Part shown: piece by piece, positions 24,860 to 32,494 of the stretch
How positions within the stretch are numbered: the stretch's first letter is position 1
How the letters are laid out: every line of letters begins with the position of its first letter
NCBI GenBank assembly: GCA_005808475.1
Contig: SYLY01000127.1
Location: 1-47,810 of the forward strand
Length of the DNA: 47,810 bases
Direction of reading: 5' to 3'
Source: Acidobacteriota bacterium
GTDB lineage: Bacteria > Acidobacteriota > Terriglobia > Bryobacterales > Bryobacteraceae
Translations under genes and position numbers: made by a program
The notes under the pieces: generated by a model
What the model was told of the DNA's origin: nothing
Seen by the model: only the letters and a program-made list of their open reading frames with translations
The model's database searches: none

Positions 24860-25189
24860 ATGAACCGGAACGGCTCGCTATTCGTACCGATGAAACTCGA
24901 CGAGGCCGAACTGGCCCGGCGAGTGGACGGGATCGTCGACCGGATGTCGCCGGATGTCGTTCGGATTCGTTACACGGTGACGGAGAACTGGGACGGCGAT
25001 CCCGCCGTCTATTTCCGGGTCGTCCTCTCGGACCAGGCCGCTGCCGGAGCTGCGCGCCGCGAGGCGATCCGTTCGGTTCGCGCCGCGGTGCGGGATGAGC
25101 TAAATCTTGCCGAGTGGGGCTATTTTCCCTACTTCAATTTCCGTGGTGTCACGGAACAGAGCGAAGTGGGCGATCCCGCGTGGGAATGA
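24860..25189 (+). CDS. Partner protein of a HEPN module
   Basis: This 109-residue protein is without a named domain that I recognise. The conserved-looking core is RIRYTVTENWDGDPAVYFRVVLSD, followed by a helix and a C-terminal segment GYFPYFNFRGVTEQ ending GDPAWE. The profile suggests an alpha/beta fold. From memory, proteins with this core occur next to HEPN genes in other bacteria, and here the HEPN gene starts 4 nt after its stop. The most economical reading is a two-gene module in which this protein neutralises or directs the HEPN protein. CAGGA just upstream of the ATG could be a weak ribosome-binding site, and GACAAT (24834-24839) a possible -10 box. Confidence 0.7.
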   Translation: MNRNGSLFVPMKLDEAELARRVDGIVDRMSPDVVRIRYTVTENWDGDPAVYFRVVLSDQAAAGAARREAIRSVRAAVRDELNLAEWGYFPYFNFRGVTEQSEVGDPAWE

Positions 25190-25193
25190 GTTC

Positions 25194-25646
25194 ATGCCTT
25201 ACGCGGAGGACCTGCTCGACCAGGCGCGGCAACTCGCAACCAAGGAAAGAACCCGGCCGCGGCAAGCGAGTCTCCGCCGGGCGGTCTCAACCGCGTACTA
25301 CGCGCTGTTCCATCTGTTGATAGCGAGCGCATCGGCTCATTGGACACCCGCCCGCCAACGATTCGGTTTCGGGCGAATGTTCGAGCATGGCAGGATGTAT
25401 TCGGCATGCCTGAGGAAGCGGCCCGGCTCTCCCGACGATTTGGCGGTCGTTACGGAAGCATTCCGCGAACTCCACGACCACCGGCAGACCGCCGACTACG
25501 ATGGCTCTCGCGAGTGGAGCCGCCCGGAGGTGATCGACATCGTGGATGAAGCTCGCGCCGCCTTCGACTCCTGGAAGCGCGTCCGCAAGCATCCCGCCGC
25601 CCACGATCTGCTGCTGTCCTTTCTCTCGCCGCGCAACAGATTGTGA
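25194..25646 (+). CDS. HEPN-domain protein, possible RNase toxin
   Basis: This 150-residue all-helical protein carries the HEPN signature helix LRRAVSTAYYALFHLLIA (residues 27-44). It also has R91-E-L-H-D-H96, which fits the R-x4-6-H catalytic motif of HEPN ribonucleases. HEPN proteins act as toxins in toxin-antitoxin pairs, abortive infection and CRISPR effectors, usually with a small partner encoded next to them. The ATG at 25194 was chosen because it follows the partner's stop by 4 nt and matches the typical HEPN N-terminus (MPYAEDLLDQARQL). The domain is complete. Toxin activity is inference from motif and gene pairing. Confidence 0.8.
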   Translation: MPYAEDLLDQARQLATKERTRPRQASLRRAVSTAYYALFHLLIASASAHWTPARQRFGFGRMFEHGRMYSACLRKRPGSPDDLAVVTEAFRELHDHRQTADYDGSREWSRPEVIDIVDEARAAFDSWKRVRKHPAAHDLLLSFLSPRNRL

Positions 25647-25653
25647 ATCGGGG

Positions 25654-25659
25654 TACTCT
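25654..25659 (+). promoter_or_regulatory. -10 box TACTCT of the TPR-protein gene
   Basis: TACTCT ends 8 nt before the GTG at 25668 and supports that start over an in-frame TTG at 25659. Confidence 0.4.
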
Positions 25660-25667
25660 TGTGCTTA

Positions 25668-27317
25668 GTGCGAGTCCTCCGCCATACGCTGCTGTTCGCG
25701 GCCTCCCTCGGCGCCGCCGACTGGAAACAGTTCCGCGCCGGACCGATCGAAGTGTGGACCAACGCCGGGGAGAAGGAAGCCCGTAACACGCTTGCCACGC
25801 TCGATCAGCTTCATTGGTGGACCGCCAAGCTGCTCGGCAAGACCGAACTGCGTCCGCTGTGGCCGGTCCGCGTCCTGGTGTTGAAGAACGACAAGACCGC
25901 CGCTCCGTACCGCACGCCCCGGCTCGAACTCCGGCGGGAATCCTACTCGGGCGGTATGCTCGCCAACGAGCCGATGCCGCGCGAGTGGATCCGCGACTTC
26001 GCCCGTATCCTGCTGAACGACGACACCGCCGTGATGGGGCTCGCCATCGAAAACGGCCTGATCGACACGCTCTCGACGCTCGAAGCCAAGAGCAATATGA
26101 TCACCGCCGGAGCGCCGCCTCCGCCGGAGAAGCGTACGCGCGACTGGGCTCGGATGCATCTGCTCACAACGCCCGAGGAGAACACCGGCCGGGTCCGCGT
26201 CTTCTTCTCGAATCTGCAGCAGGCATCGCCGGTCGACTCGGCGTACCGCAACGCGTTCGGCAAGGGCGAACGGGAAATGGAAGCCGAGATCGACGCTTAT
26301 CTGAAGGCCGGCCGCTTCGAGCCGCGGCAGGTCAGCGGCAAGCCCATCAGCCTCGAGCGCGATTATCGCCCGAGGCCGCTCAACGAGACACGAGCGCGGG
26401 TCGCGCTGGCGGATCTGTTGCCCGCCGCCGCGTCCAAGGCCGCTCATCTTGCGATCGTCAACGCGGGCGAGAAGAACCCCGGAGCGTTCGAAGGCGCGGG
26501 GATGCTCGCCGAAGCCACGCAAGCGGGCAGCGAGAATGCGCGCGCCTGGAACGCCTACGCCCTATCGCTGAAGGACGTGGAGAAGGCGAAGACGGCGCTG
26601 CAAAAGGCGATGGAACTCGCGCCGCGCTGGGCCGAGCCGCGTCTGCGCTTTTCCGAGCGCATGGTGACGGAAGGAAGGATCGCGCCGCTGAAGAAGGCGT
26701 GCGAACTGGAGCCGCGCAACATCGCCTACTGGCGCTTGCTCGCGCAGGCGCAGGTGGAGTTCAAGGACTTCGGCGGCGCGCTCGTGTCGTGGCGGTCCGC
26801 CGAGCGCGCGGGAGCCACGCCGGAGGAACGGGCCAAGATCGAGTCCATGCGGCGCGCTTATGAGCAACAGAAGCTCGACCTGGAAGCCGCCGAGAAAAAG
26901 CGCGCCGAGGATGAAAAGCAGCGCGAACTCGCCCAATTGAAGGCCGAGGCCGAGGCGCGGGTCCGCGAGGCTGAAGTTCGCGCAAACGCCCGCCTGGGTA
27001 AGTTCGAGTCCAGCGAAAAACCGGTGGAATGGTGGGATGGACCCAAGGGCGCGGGTTCCCTACAGGGGTCGCTCGAGCGCGTCGACTGCCTGAAGGGTCC
27101 GGCGCGGATCGCGGTTCGTGGCGCCAAGGGCAAGCTCGACCAGTTCCTGATCGCCAACCCTTCCCAGATCGCGATCACCGGCGGCGGCGAGGCGGCGCTT
27201 TCGTGCGGTCCGCAGAAGCCAGCCCGGCGCGTGCGGGTGGAGTTCCAGCCCAAGCAGGACGCCAAGCTCGGGACGTCGGGCGAAGTGGTGGCCTTGGAGT
27301 TCCTGGATGCCCGCTGA
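25668..27317 (+). CDS. Exported TPR and coiled-coil protein
   Basis: This 549-residue protein starts at GTG with a short signal peptide (RVLRHTLLFAASLGAA). The N-terminal half (~20-220) is not assignable by eye; its pattern resembles the DUF1570-like peptidase-derived domains found in Acidobacteria, without an HExxH motif. Tetratricopeptide-like helices follow (~260-400; ARAWNAYALSLKDVEKAKTAL, ACELEPRNIAYWRLLAQAQ). A charged coiled coil of about 60 residues rich in E, K, A and R comes next (EAAEKKRAEDEKQRELAQL), then a C-terminal beta-rich domain. The role is probably scaffolding in the periplasm. The gene overlaps the start of the following MFS gene by 11 nt, so they are cotranscribed. Confidence 0.7.
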   Translation: MRVLRHTLLFAASLGAADWKQFRAGPIEVWTNAGEKEARNTLATLDQLHWWTAKLLGKTELRPLWPVRVLVLKNDKTAAPYRTPRLELRRESYSGGMLANEPMPREWIRDFARILLNDDTAVMGLAIENGLIDTLSTLEAKSNMITAGAPPPPEKRTRDWARMHLLTTPEENTGRVRVFFSNLQQASPVDSAYRNAFGKGEREMEAEIDAYLKAGRFEPRQVSGKPISLERDYRPRPLNETRARVALADLLPAAASKAAHLAIVNAGEKNPGAFEGAGMLAEATQAGSENARAWNAYALSLKDVEKAKTALQKAMELAPRWAEPRLRFSERMVTEGRIAPLKKACELEPRNIAYWRLLAQAQVEFKDFGGALVSWRSAERAGATPEERAKIESMRRAYEQQKLDLEAAEKKRAEDEKQRELAQLKAEAEARVREAEVRANARLGKFESSEKPVEWWDGPKGAGSLQGSLERVDCLKGPARIAVRGAKGKLDQFLIANPSQIAITGGGEAALSCGPQKPARRVRVEFQPKQDAKLGTSGEVVALEFLDAR

Positions 27318-28500
27318 GCGCCGCTCGGAGTGGGGCGCGATGTTCGTCTTCACCATCGCGCTGGCGATCAATTACCTGGACCGGCTGTTGCTATCCGCGC
27401 TGCAGCCGACCCTCGAAAGCGAGTTCCATCTTACCGCGCAGGACTACGGATGGCTGCATTCGGCGTTCTACGCGGTGTACGCGCTGGGATCACCCTTGGC
27501 GGGCATGGCGATCGACCGGTTCGGGTTGAACACGTCGATCACCTGGGCCGTCGGGCTCTGGTCGGCGGCGGGCATCGCCACCGGGTACACCACGGGATTG
27601 AGCGGATTGGTGGGGTGCCGGATGTGGCTCGCCGCCGCCGAAACCGCCGTGATTCCGGGGAACGGCAAAGCGACCGGTCTCTACGTGGAGCCACGCCGGC
27701 GGGCGATCGGAGCGGCGTTCGGGCAGATCGGACTCGCGACCGGCATGGCCGCGGCGCCGTTGCTGGCGAGCTTCGTGTCGCCTCGATACGGCTGGCGCGC
27801 GGCGTTCCTGGTGGCCGGGCTGCTGGGATTCGCCTGGATTCCGGTGTGGCTTTGGACGGCCCGGCGCGTTCCGCCCAGGCAGGCTCCGCCGCCGGGTCCG
27901 CGGCGTCCCGCGGCCTCCGTCTGGAAGGACCGCCGGATCTTCCTCCTGATGCTCGCCAACATGCTCGGGATGCCGGCTTATTATCTGTGGACGACATGGA
28001 CCACCAAGTTACTCACGGGGACGTACTCGCTTCCGCAGGACGAGGTCAACTTCAAGTTCGCATGGCTGCCGCCGCTGTTCTCGGTCGCCGGGGCGCTCGC
28101 CGGCGGCGCGCTGTCGTCTCGGTTGGCGTCGGGTGGCCGCACGCTGGTGCGATCGCGTCTGATCGCCATCGCGGCGGGCGCCGCGGGACTTGTCTGCACC
28201 GCGCTCGTGCCATTCGCCGCCACCGCCTCGGTGGCGACCGCTCTGATCTGCGCCAGCTTCTTCTGGTCGCTGATGTTCAGCGTCAACGTGTACTCGCTTC
28301 CGCTGGATCTTTTCGGGCCGGAGCGCGCGGGATCGGGTGTTTCAGCGCTGACCGGATCGTTCGGGCTGATGGCGCTGGTGATCTCGCCGGTGCTCGGCGC
28401 TTCGGTGGACCGCTGGGGATTCGCGCCGGCGTGCGTCGTTATTGGCGCGATGCCGCTGTTAGCGGCCGCCGTGCTCTTCGGGACGTTGCGCGGAGAGTGA
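27307..28500 (+). CDS. MFS transporter
   Basis: This 397-residue inner-membrane protein has about twelve hydrophobic segments and the MFS loop motif (GSPLAGMAIDRFGLN). An acidic-aromatic first helix reads INYLDRLLLSAL. It resembles the anion:cation symporter branch, like the other MFS protein in the window, and its substrate is unknown. The gene overlaps the preceding TPR-protein gene by 11 nt and its stop overlaps the GTG start of the glycosyltransferase (GTGA), so the three form one operon. A function in exporting or importing a compound used for surface glycosylation is possible but unproven. Confidence 0.87.
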   Translation: MPAERRSEWGAMFVFTIALAINYLDRLLLSALQPTLESEFHLTAQDYGWLHSAFYAVYALGSPLAGMAIDRFGLNTSITWAVGLWSAAGIATGYTTGLSGLVGCRMWLAAAETAVIPGNGKATGLYVEPRRRAIGAAFGQIGLATGMAAAPLLASFVSPRYGWRAAFLVAGLLGFAWIPVWLWTARRVPPRQAPPPGPRRPAASVWKDRRIFLLMLANMLGMPAYYLWTTWTTKLLTGTYSLPQDEVNFKFAWLPPLFSVAGALAGGALSSRLASGGRTLVRSRLIAIAAGAAGLVCTALVPFAATASVATALICASFFWSLMFSVNVYSLPLDLFGPERAGSGVSALTGSFGLMALVISPVLGASVDRWGFAPACVVIGAMPLLAAAVLFGTLRGE

Positions 28501-30506
28501 GCCTGAAGGAGGCGGTCAAGCGGATCTGGTTCGGGCTGCGCGGCGTCGAAGCGGAGCCGGTGGTGGTGGTGTTTCGCACTGGACCGGCGGATCTGTGCGA
28601 CGCGATGGCCGCCGAAGCGCGCCGCTTGCTCCCCGGTCTGCGCCACTTCGAAGCGAGCCCTGACGAGGGCTACTGGAGGCTGCGCCGGCGCTTCGCGCGC
28701 CTCCGGATCGGCATGGCGCCGGTGCTGCTCGATGGCGATCCCGCGTTCCGGCGAGCGCGTTGGCGGGCGTTTCAGCTCGCGCCGCGTAAGCTGCTCGCCT
28801 ACGACCGGCGGCTGGACCGCCACCACCTGAAGCTGTCGCAGCCGCTGGCGAGTCTGCTGTTCTTCCTCGGCGCGCCGCTGGATCGCATCTGGATTCGTCC
28901 CCGGTGGTGGCCGTTTCGCAAGGAGCGCTCGAGCGAGACTGGAACGTTCCGCGTACTCGCCGGCCGCCCTCTGTCCGCCACGCGGCAGCCGGTGAGCCTG
29001 CTCACTCCATACTTTCCGTGGCCGCTTTCCCATGGCGGCGCGGTACGGATCTTCAATCTGCTGCGGGAGTCGTCGATCGAGTTCGACATCGTGCTGTTCG
29101 CCTTCGTCGAAAGCGAGCGCCCAGAGGACTTCGAGGCGCTGCTGCCCTACTGCGCCAAGCTGATCCTGGTCCCGAAGCCGCGCTACCGCGAACCGCGTTG
29201 GTCGACGCTGGCGCCGCCGGAGGTGGGCGAGTACGTATCCGCCACGATGAGGGGACTGTTGCGCGAGCACCGCTCCGGGCCGCTCCAGGTGGAATACACA
29301 CAACTCGCCAGTTATCCGGGCGACGTCTTGGTGGAGCACGACGTTACTTACGATCTGTATCGTCAGATCCACGAGCGGCGCCCGTCGGCGCTTTCCTGGT
29401 GGAACCTGTTCCGCTGGCGCCGGTTCGAAATGGCGTCGCTGCGCCGTTATCCCCGCGTGGTGGCGATGTCGGAGAAGGACGCGGTTCTGTGTGCCGGCGC
29501 GAGCGTCCAGACCATCCCCAACGGAGTCGACCTCGAGCGGTTCCAGCCGCGCGCGGAGACGCCGGGGCGGCGGCTGCTGTTCATCGGGTCATTCCGCCAC
29601 TTCCCGAACATCGCGGCTTTTCGGTTTCTCACCGGAGAGGTGCTGCCGCTGCTATCGGGTGTCGAACTGACCGTCGTCGCGGGGCCGGATCCGCAACTCC
29701 ACTGGTCCGCGTTCACTGGGGAGCGGGCTTGGCCGTCGATCGCCGGCGTAACGGTGCTGGGATTCTTGGCGGACGTGCGTCCTCTTTATGAGGCCGCGAA
29801 CATCGCGGTGGCGCCGACGCTCGAGTCGGCCGGGACCAATCTGAAAGTGCTCGAGGCGATGGCGGCGGGGCGGGCCATCGTGTCGACGCCGACGGGATGC
29901 GCGGGACTCGGGTTGGAGCACGGCGACGGGATCCGCGTGGCCGCATCGCCCCGAGAATTCGCGGCCGAGGTGAGGCGTCTCCTCGAGGATGCGCGGCTTC
30001 GCGCGGAGACCGCCGTGCGCGCCCGCGCGATCGTGGAGCAGCGGTTCTCATGGACGTCGCTGGCGCGGATCCAGCGCGAACTGTGGCGCGAGTTCGCTCC
30101 CGCGGTGCTGTGCATCCGGTCCGGCGCCGCGGGCGACAGGGCAGCCATCGCAGCCATTCTCGGCGAATCCGCCGGGGCGGGGCAGTGGATGCCGGACGAT
30201 TGTCTTGTCGCCGAACTGGGCGGACATGCGATCGCACTGCTGGCTGTCCGCGAAACCGCGCCGGGCGAGCACGAGATCCTGAACGTGGCGGTGCGCGCGG
30301 CTCAGCGAAGGCAAGGGGTGGCGCGGCGGCTGTTGGAACATTGGCTCGAAGGCGTCCGCGGAGAGGTGTTTCTGGAGGTGCGCGAATCGAACGAGGCGGC
30401 GCGCACCCTATACGAAGCGCTCGGTTTCGCCGTAGTGGGAATCCGGGGGGAGTACTACGATTCACCAGTGGAAAACGGGATTGTCATGAGATTGCGAAAG
30501 TGTTAA
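28497..30506 (+). CDS. Glycosyltransferase fused to a RimI-like acetyltransferase
   Basis: This single open frame of 669 codons has three parts. Residues 1-150 are a charged region with DUF-like character (APRKLLAYDRRLDRHHLKL) that often precedes glycosyltransferases in Acidobacteria. Residues ~165-530 form a GT4-type glycosyltransferase (SLLTPYFPWPLSHGGAVRIFNLL, VQTIPNGVDLERFQP, LLFIGSFRHFPN, and the donor-binding region VAPTLESAGTNLKVLEAMAAGRAIVST). Residues ~537-669 form a GNAT domain with the acetyl-CoA loop RRQGVARRLL and the RimI-type end VRESNEAARTLYEALGF. The GNAT part would normally be the separate RimI enzyme that acetylates the N-terminus of ribosomal protein S18. No stop codon or obvious internal start separates them. 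The GTG start overlaps the MFS stop. Confidence 0.88.
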   Translation: MSLKEAVKRIWFGLRGVEAEPVVVVFRTGPADLCDAMAAEARRLLPGLRHFEASPDEGYWRLRRRFARLRIGMAPVLLDGDPAFRRARWRAFQLAPRKLLAYDRRLDRHHLKLSQPLASLLFFLGAPLDRIWIRPRWWPFRKERSSETGTFRVLAGRPLSATRQPVSLLTPYFPWPLSHGGAVRIFNLLRESSIEFDIVLFAFVESERPEDFEALLPYCAKLILVPKPRYREPRWSTLAPPEVGEYVSATMRGLLREHRSGPLQVEYTQLASYPGDVLVEHDVTYDLYRQIHERRPSALSWWNLFRWRRFEMASLRRYPRVVAMSEKDAVLCAGASVQTIPNGVDLERFQPRAETPGRRLLFIGSFRHFPNIAAFRFLTGEVLPLLSGVELTVVAGPDPQLHWSAFTGERAWPSIAGVTVLGFLADVRPLYEAANIAVAPTLESAGTNLKVLEAMAAGRAIVSTPTGCAGLGLEHGDGIRVAASPREFAAEVRRLLEDARLRAETAVRARAIVEQRFSWTSLARIQRELWREFAPAVLCIRSGAAGDRAAIAAILGESAGAGQWMPDDCLVAELGGHAIALLAVRETAPGEHEILNVAVRAAQRRQGVARRLLEHWLEGVRGEVFLEVRESNEAARTLYEALGFAVVGIRGEYYDSPVENGIVMRLRKC

Positions 30507-30646
30507 AGTTTTGGTGGGTACTGGGAAACCGGTCGCCCGATCGCCCACCGAGCCTCAGACTCGGCCCGCGTGAAGGATGCATTTCGCGCGAAAGAGCCAA
30601 GACGCGGCGTGGAGACCTCAATTGACAAATGGAGGCTACAAGACGC

Positions 30647-30886
30647 ATGGATGGTTTGAATCAAGAACAAATCAAGGCGCACCTGATGCTGACCAATCCC
30701 GAATTCCGGGACCTGTACGACCAGCATCACATTTACGACGAGAGATTGGTCGCTTTGGAAGCCAAGGACCGCCTGTCTTATGACGAGCAGATGGAAGAGA
30801 CCCGGCTGAAGAAGCTCAAGTTGCACGCCAAGGATCGGATGCGGGCCATCATGGCCGACCACTTGCACTTGGCGCCCGTCAACTGA
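30647..30886 (+). CDS. YdcH/DUF465-family small protein
   Basis: This 79-residue, highly charged helical protein fits the DUF465 (YdcH) pattern: HLMLTNPEFRDLYDQHHIYDERL, then a coiled helix with ETRLKKLKLHAKDRMRAIM. These small proteins are widespread; some relatives bind nucleic acid or act in stress, but no function is established. The ATG at 30647 was preferred to an in-frame ATG at 30629 because GGAGG (30631-30635) lies 11 nt upstream of it. The gene stands alone and ends in a strong hairpin terminator. TTGACA at 30622-30627 is too close to the gene to be its -35 box. Confidence 0.85.
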   Translation: MDGLNQEQIKAHLMLTNPEFRDLYDQHHIYDERLVALEAKDRLSYDEQMEETRLKKLKLHAKDRMRAIMADHLHLAPVN

Positions 30887-30910
30887 TCATCGGGTGCGCT
30901 GTGTTCCCGA

Positions 30911-30942
30911 GCCCGGCCCCTCGCGGCCGGGCTTTCTGCTTT
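30911..30942 (+). terminator. Intrinsic terminator after the ydcH-like gene
   Basis: GCCCGGCC and GGCCGGGC form an 8-bp stem around a short loop, followed by TTTCTGCTTT. The T tract runs into the -10 box of the next gene (TTTAAT at 30940). Confidence 0.85.
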
Positions 30943-30945
30943 AAT
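30940..30945 (+). promoter_or_regulatory. -10 box TTTAAT of the phoD-sulfatase operon
   Basis: TTTAAT ends 7 nt before the ATG at 30953 and overlaps the T tract of the upstream terminator. Confidence 0.45.
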
Positions 30946-30952
30946 GGGCGGG

Positions 30953-32494
30953 ATGCCCACCCCGAACGAAGTCTCCCGCCGTGACTTGATCCGCGCAGGC
31001 GCGTGGAGCGCCCTGCTCCTGCCTTCGCCGTTCTCGTCCAGCGCGTTCGCCGCCCCTTCCTTCACCGCGCCGCCGTTCGCCTGCGGCGTCTCGTCGGGCG
31101 ACCCACTTCCCACGGGCGTCGTGCTCTGGACGCGTCTCATGGGCGATCCAGCGCGAGAATCCGCCTGGACGCGGGAGCGAGTGAATGTGCGCTGGGAGGT
31201 GGCCGAGGACGAGCGGATGACGCGCATCGTCAAGCGCGGAGAGGCCGCCGCGACTCCCGAGTTCGCCCATACCGTGCACGCCGACGTTCGCGGCCTGCGC
31301 CCCAGCCGCTGGTACTGGTATCGATTCCACGCGGGCTCCGAGACCAGTCCGGTGGGCCGGACTCGCACCGCTCCGGCGGGTCCAGTGGACCGCCTGCGCT
31401 TCGCGTTCGCCTCGTGCCAGCATTTCGAGACGGGCTACTACACCGCGTACAAACACATGGCCGCCGAGGAACTCGACCTGGTGGTGCATCTGGGCGACTA
31501 CATCTACGAGGGTCCGGGCCGCGACAACGGTGTCCGCAAGCACACCGGTGGGGAGATCGTGTCGCTGACCGACTATCGCAACCGGTACGCGCTCTACCGG
31601 TCCGACGCCGACCTTCGCGAGGCGCACCGGCTCTTCCCGTGGATCGTCACCTGGGACGACCACGAGGTCGACAATAATTACGCCGCCGATATCCCCGAGG
31701 ACAAACAGACGCGCGCCGAGTTCCTGGAACGCCGCGCGAACGCCTACCAGGCCTACTACGAGGCGATGCCGCTCCGGCGCTCTTCCATGCCCAAGGGCTC
31801 GCGCATGCAACTCTACCGCCGGCTGAGCTTCGGCCCGATGGCGGATTTCCACGTGCTCGACACGCGGCAGTACCGCGGCGATCAACCCTGTGGCGACGGA
31901 GATAAGCCGCCCTGCCCGGAGATGTTCGCGCCAGGGTTGACGATGTTCGGCGACGAACAGGAGCGATGGCTGCTGGACGGGCTGTCGAAGTCGCGCGCCA
32001 AGTGGAACGTGCTCGCCAATCAGGTAATGATGGCCAAGATCGACCGCGACGGAGGCGAAGGCGAGCGTTATCCGATGGATCAATGGAGCGGTTATGAGGC
32101 TGCTCGCACGCGCTTCATGCGGTTCCTCAACGAGCGCAAGCCGTCGAACCCGCTGGTGATCACCGGCGACGTTCACTCCAATTGGGTCTGCGATCTACGG
32201 GAGAAATTCCGCGACGCGAACTCACCCATCGCGGCGGTGGAGTTCACCGGCACGTCGATTTCTTCCGGCGGAAACGGCGAGCCGCTGCCCGCCCGCGTGA
32301 AGGCTTACCTCGGCGACAATCCGCAGATCAAGTTCTACAACGCGCAGCGAGGCTATGTGCGGTGCGAACTCGCCGCAGCGAGGATGACGGCGGACTACCG
32401 CGTGGTCGCCAACGTCACCGAGCGGGACGCGGCCGTTTCGACGATCGCTTCGTTCGCCGTGGTGGACGGCCAGCCCGGAGTGTCGAAGGCATGA
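30953..32494 (+). CDS. phoD: PhoD-type alkaline phosphatase
   Basis: This 513-residue protein has a twin-arginine leader (SRRDLIRAGAWSALLL, cleaved near AFAAP). A PhoD N-terminal domain (FACGVSSGDPLPTGVVLWTRL) is followed by the metallophosphatase core: ASCQHFETGYY, VVHLGDYIYEG, VTWDDHEVDNNYA, NVLANQVMM, and ITGDVHSNW near residue 410. PhoD enzymes hydrolyse phosphomonoesters and phosphodiesters outside the cytoplasm and use Ca2+ and Fe3+. The conserved D, H and C/N ligands appear intact. The following sulfatase gene overlaps its stop codon (ATGA), so both are made from one transcript. That pairs phosphate-ester with sulfate-ester hydrolysis. Confidence 0.93.
   Translation: MPTPNEVSRRDLIRAGAWSALLLPSPFSSSAFAAPSFTAPPFACGVSSGDPLPTGVVLWTRLMGDPARESAWTRERVNVRWEVAEDERMTRIVKRGEAAATPEFAHTVHADVRGLRPSRWYWYRFHAGSETSPVGRTRTAPAGPVDRLRFAFASCQHFETGYYTAYKHMAAEELDLVVHLGDYIYEGPGRDNGVRKHTGGEIVSLTDYRNRYALYRSDADLREAHRLFPWIVTWDDHEVDNNYAADIPEDKQTRAEFLERRANAYQAYYEAMPLRRSSMPKGSRMQLYRRLSFGPMADFHVLDTRQYRGDQPCGDGDKPPCPEMFAPGLTMFGDEQERWLLDGLSKSRAKWNVLANQVMMAKIDRDGGEGERYPMDQWSGYEAARTRFMRFLNERKPSNPLVITGDVHSNWVCDLREKFRDANSPIAAVEFTGTSISSGGNGEPLPARVKAYLGDNPQIKFYNAQRGYVRCELAAARMTADYRVVANVTERDAAVSTIASFAVVDGQPGVSKA

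Noticed and set aside
27330..28496. Upstream extension of the glycosyltransferase frame by 389 codons
   Set aside because: This part lies in another frame across the MFS transporter gene and reads as low-complexity Arg-rich sequence. The GTG at 28497 with GTGA overlap is the better start.
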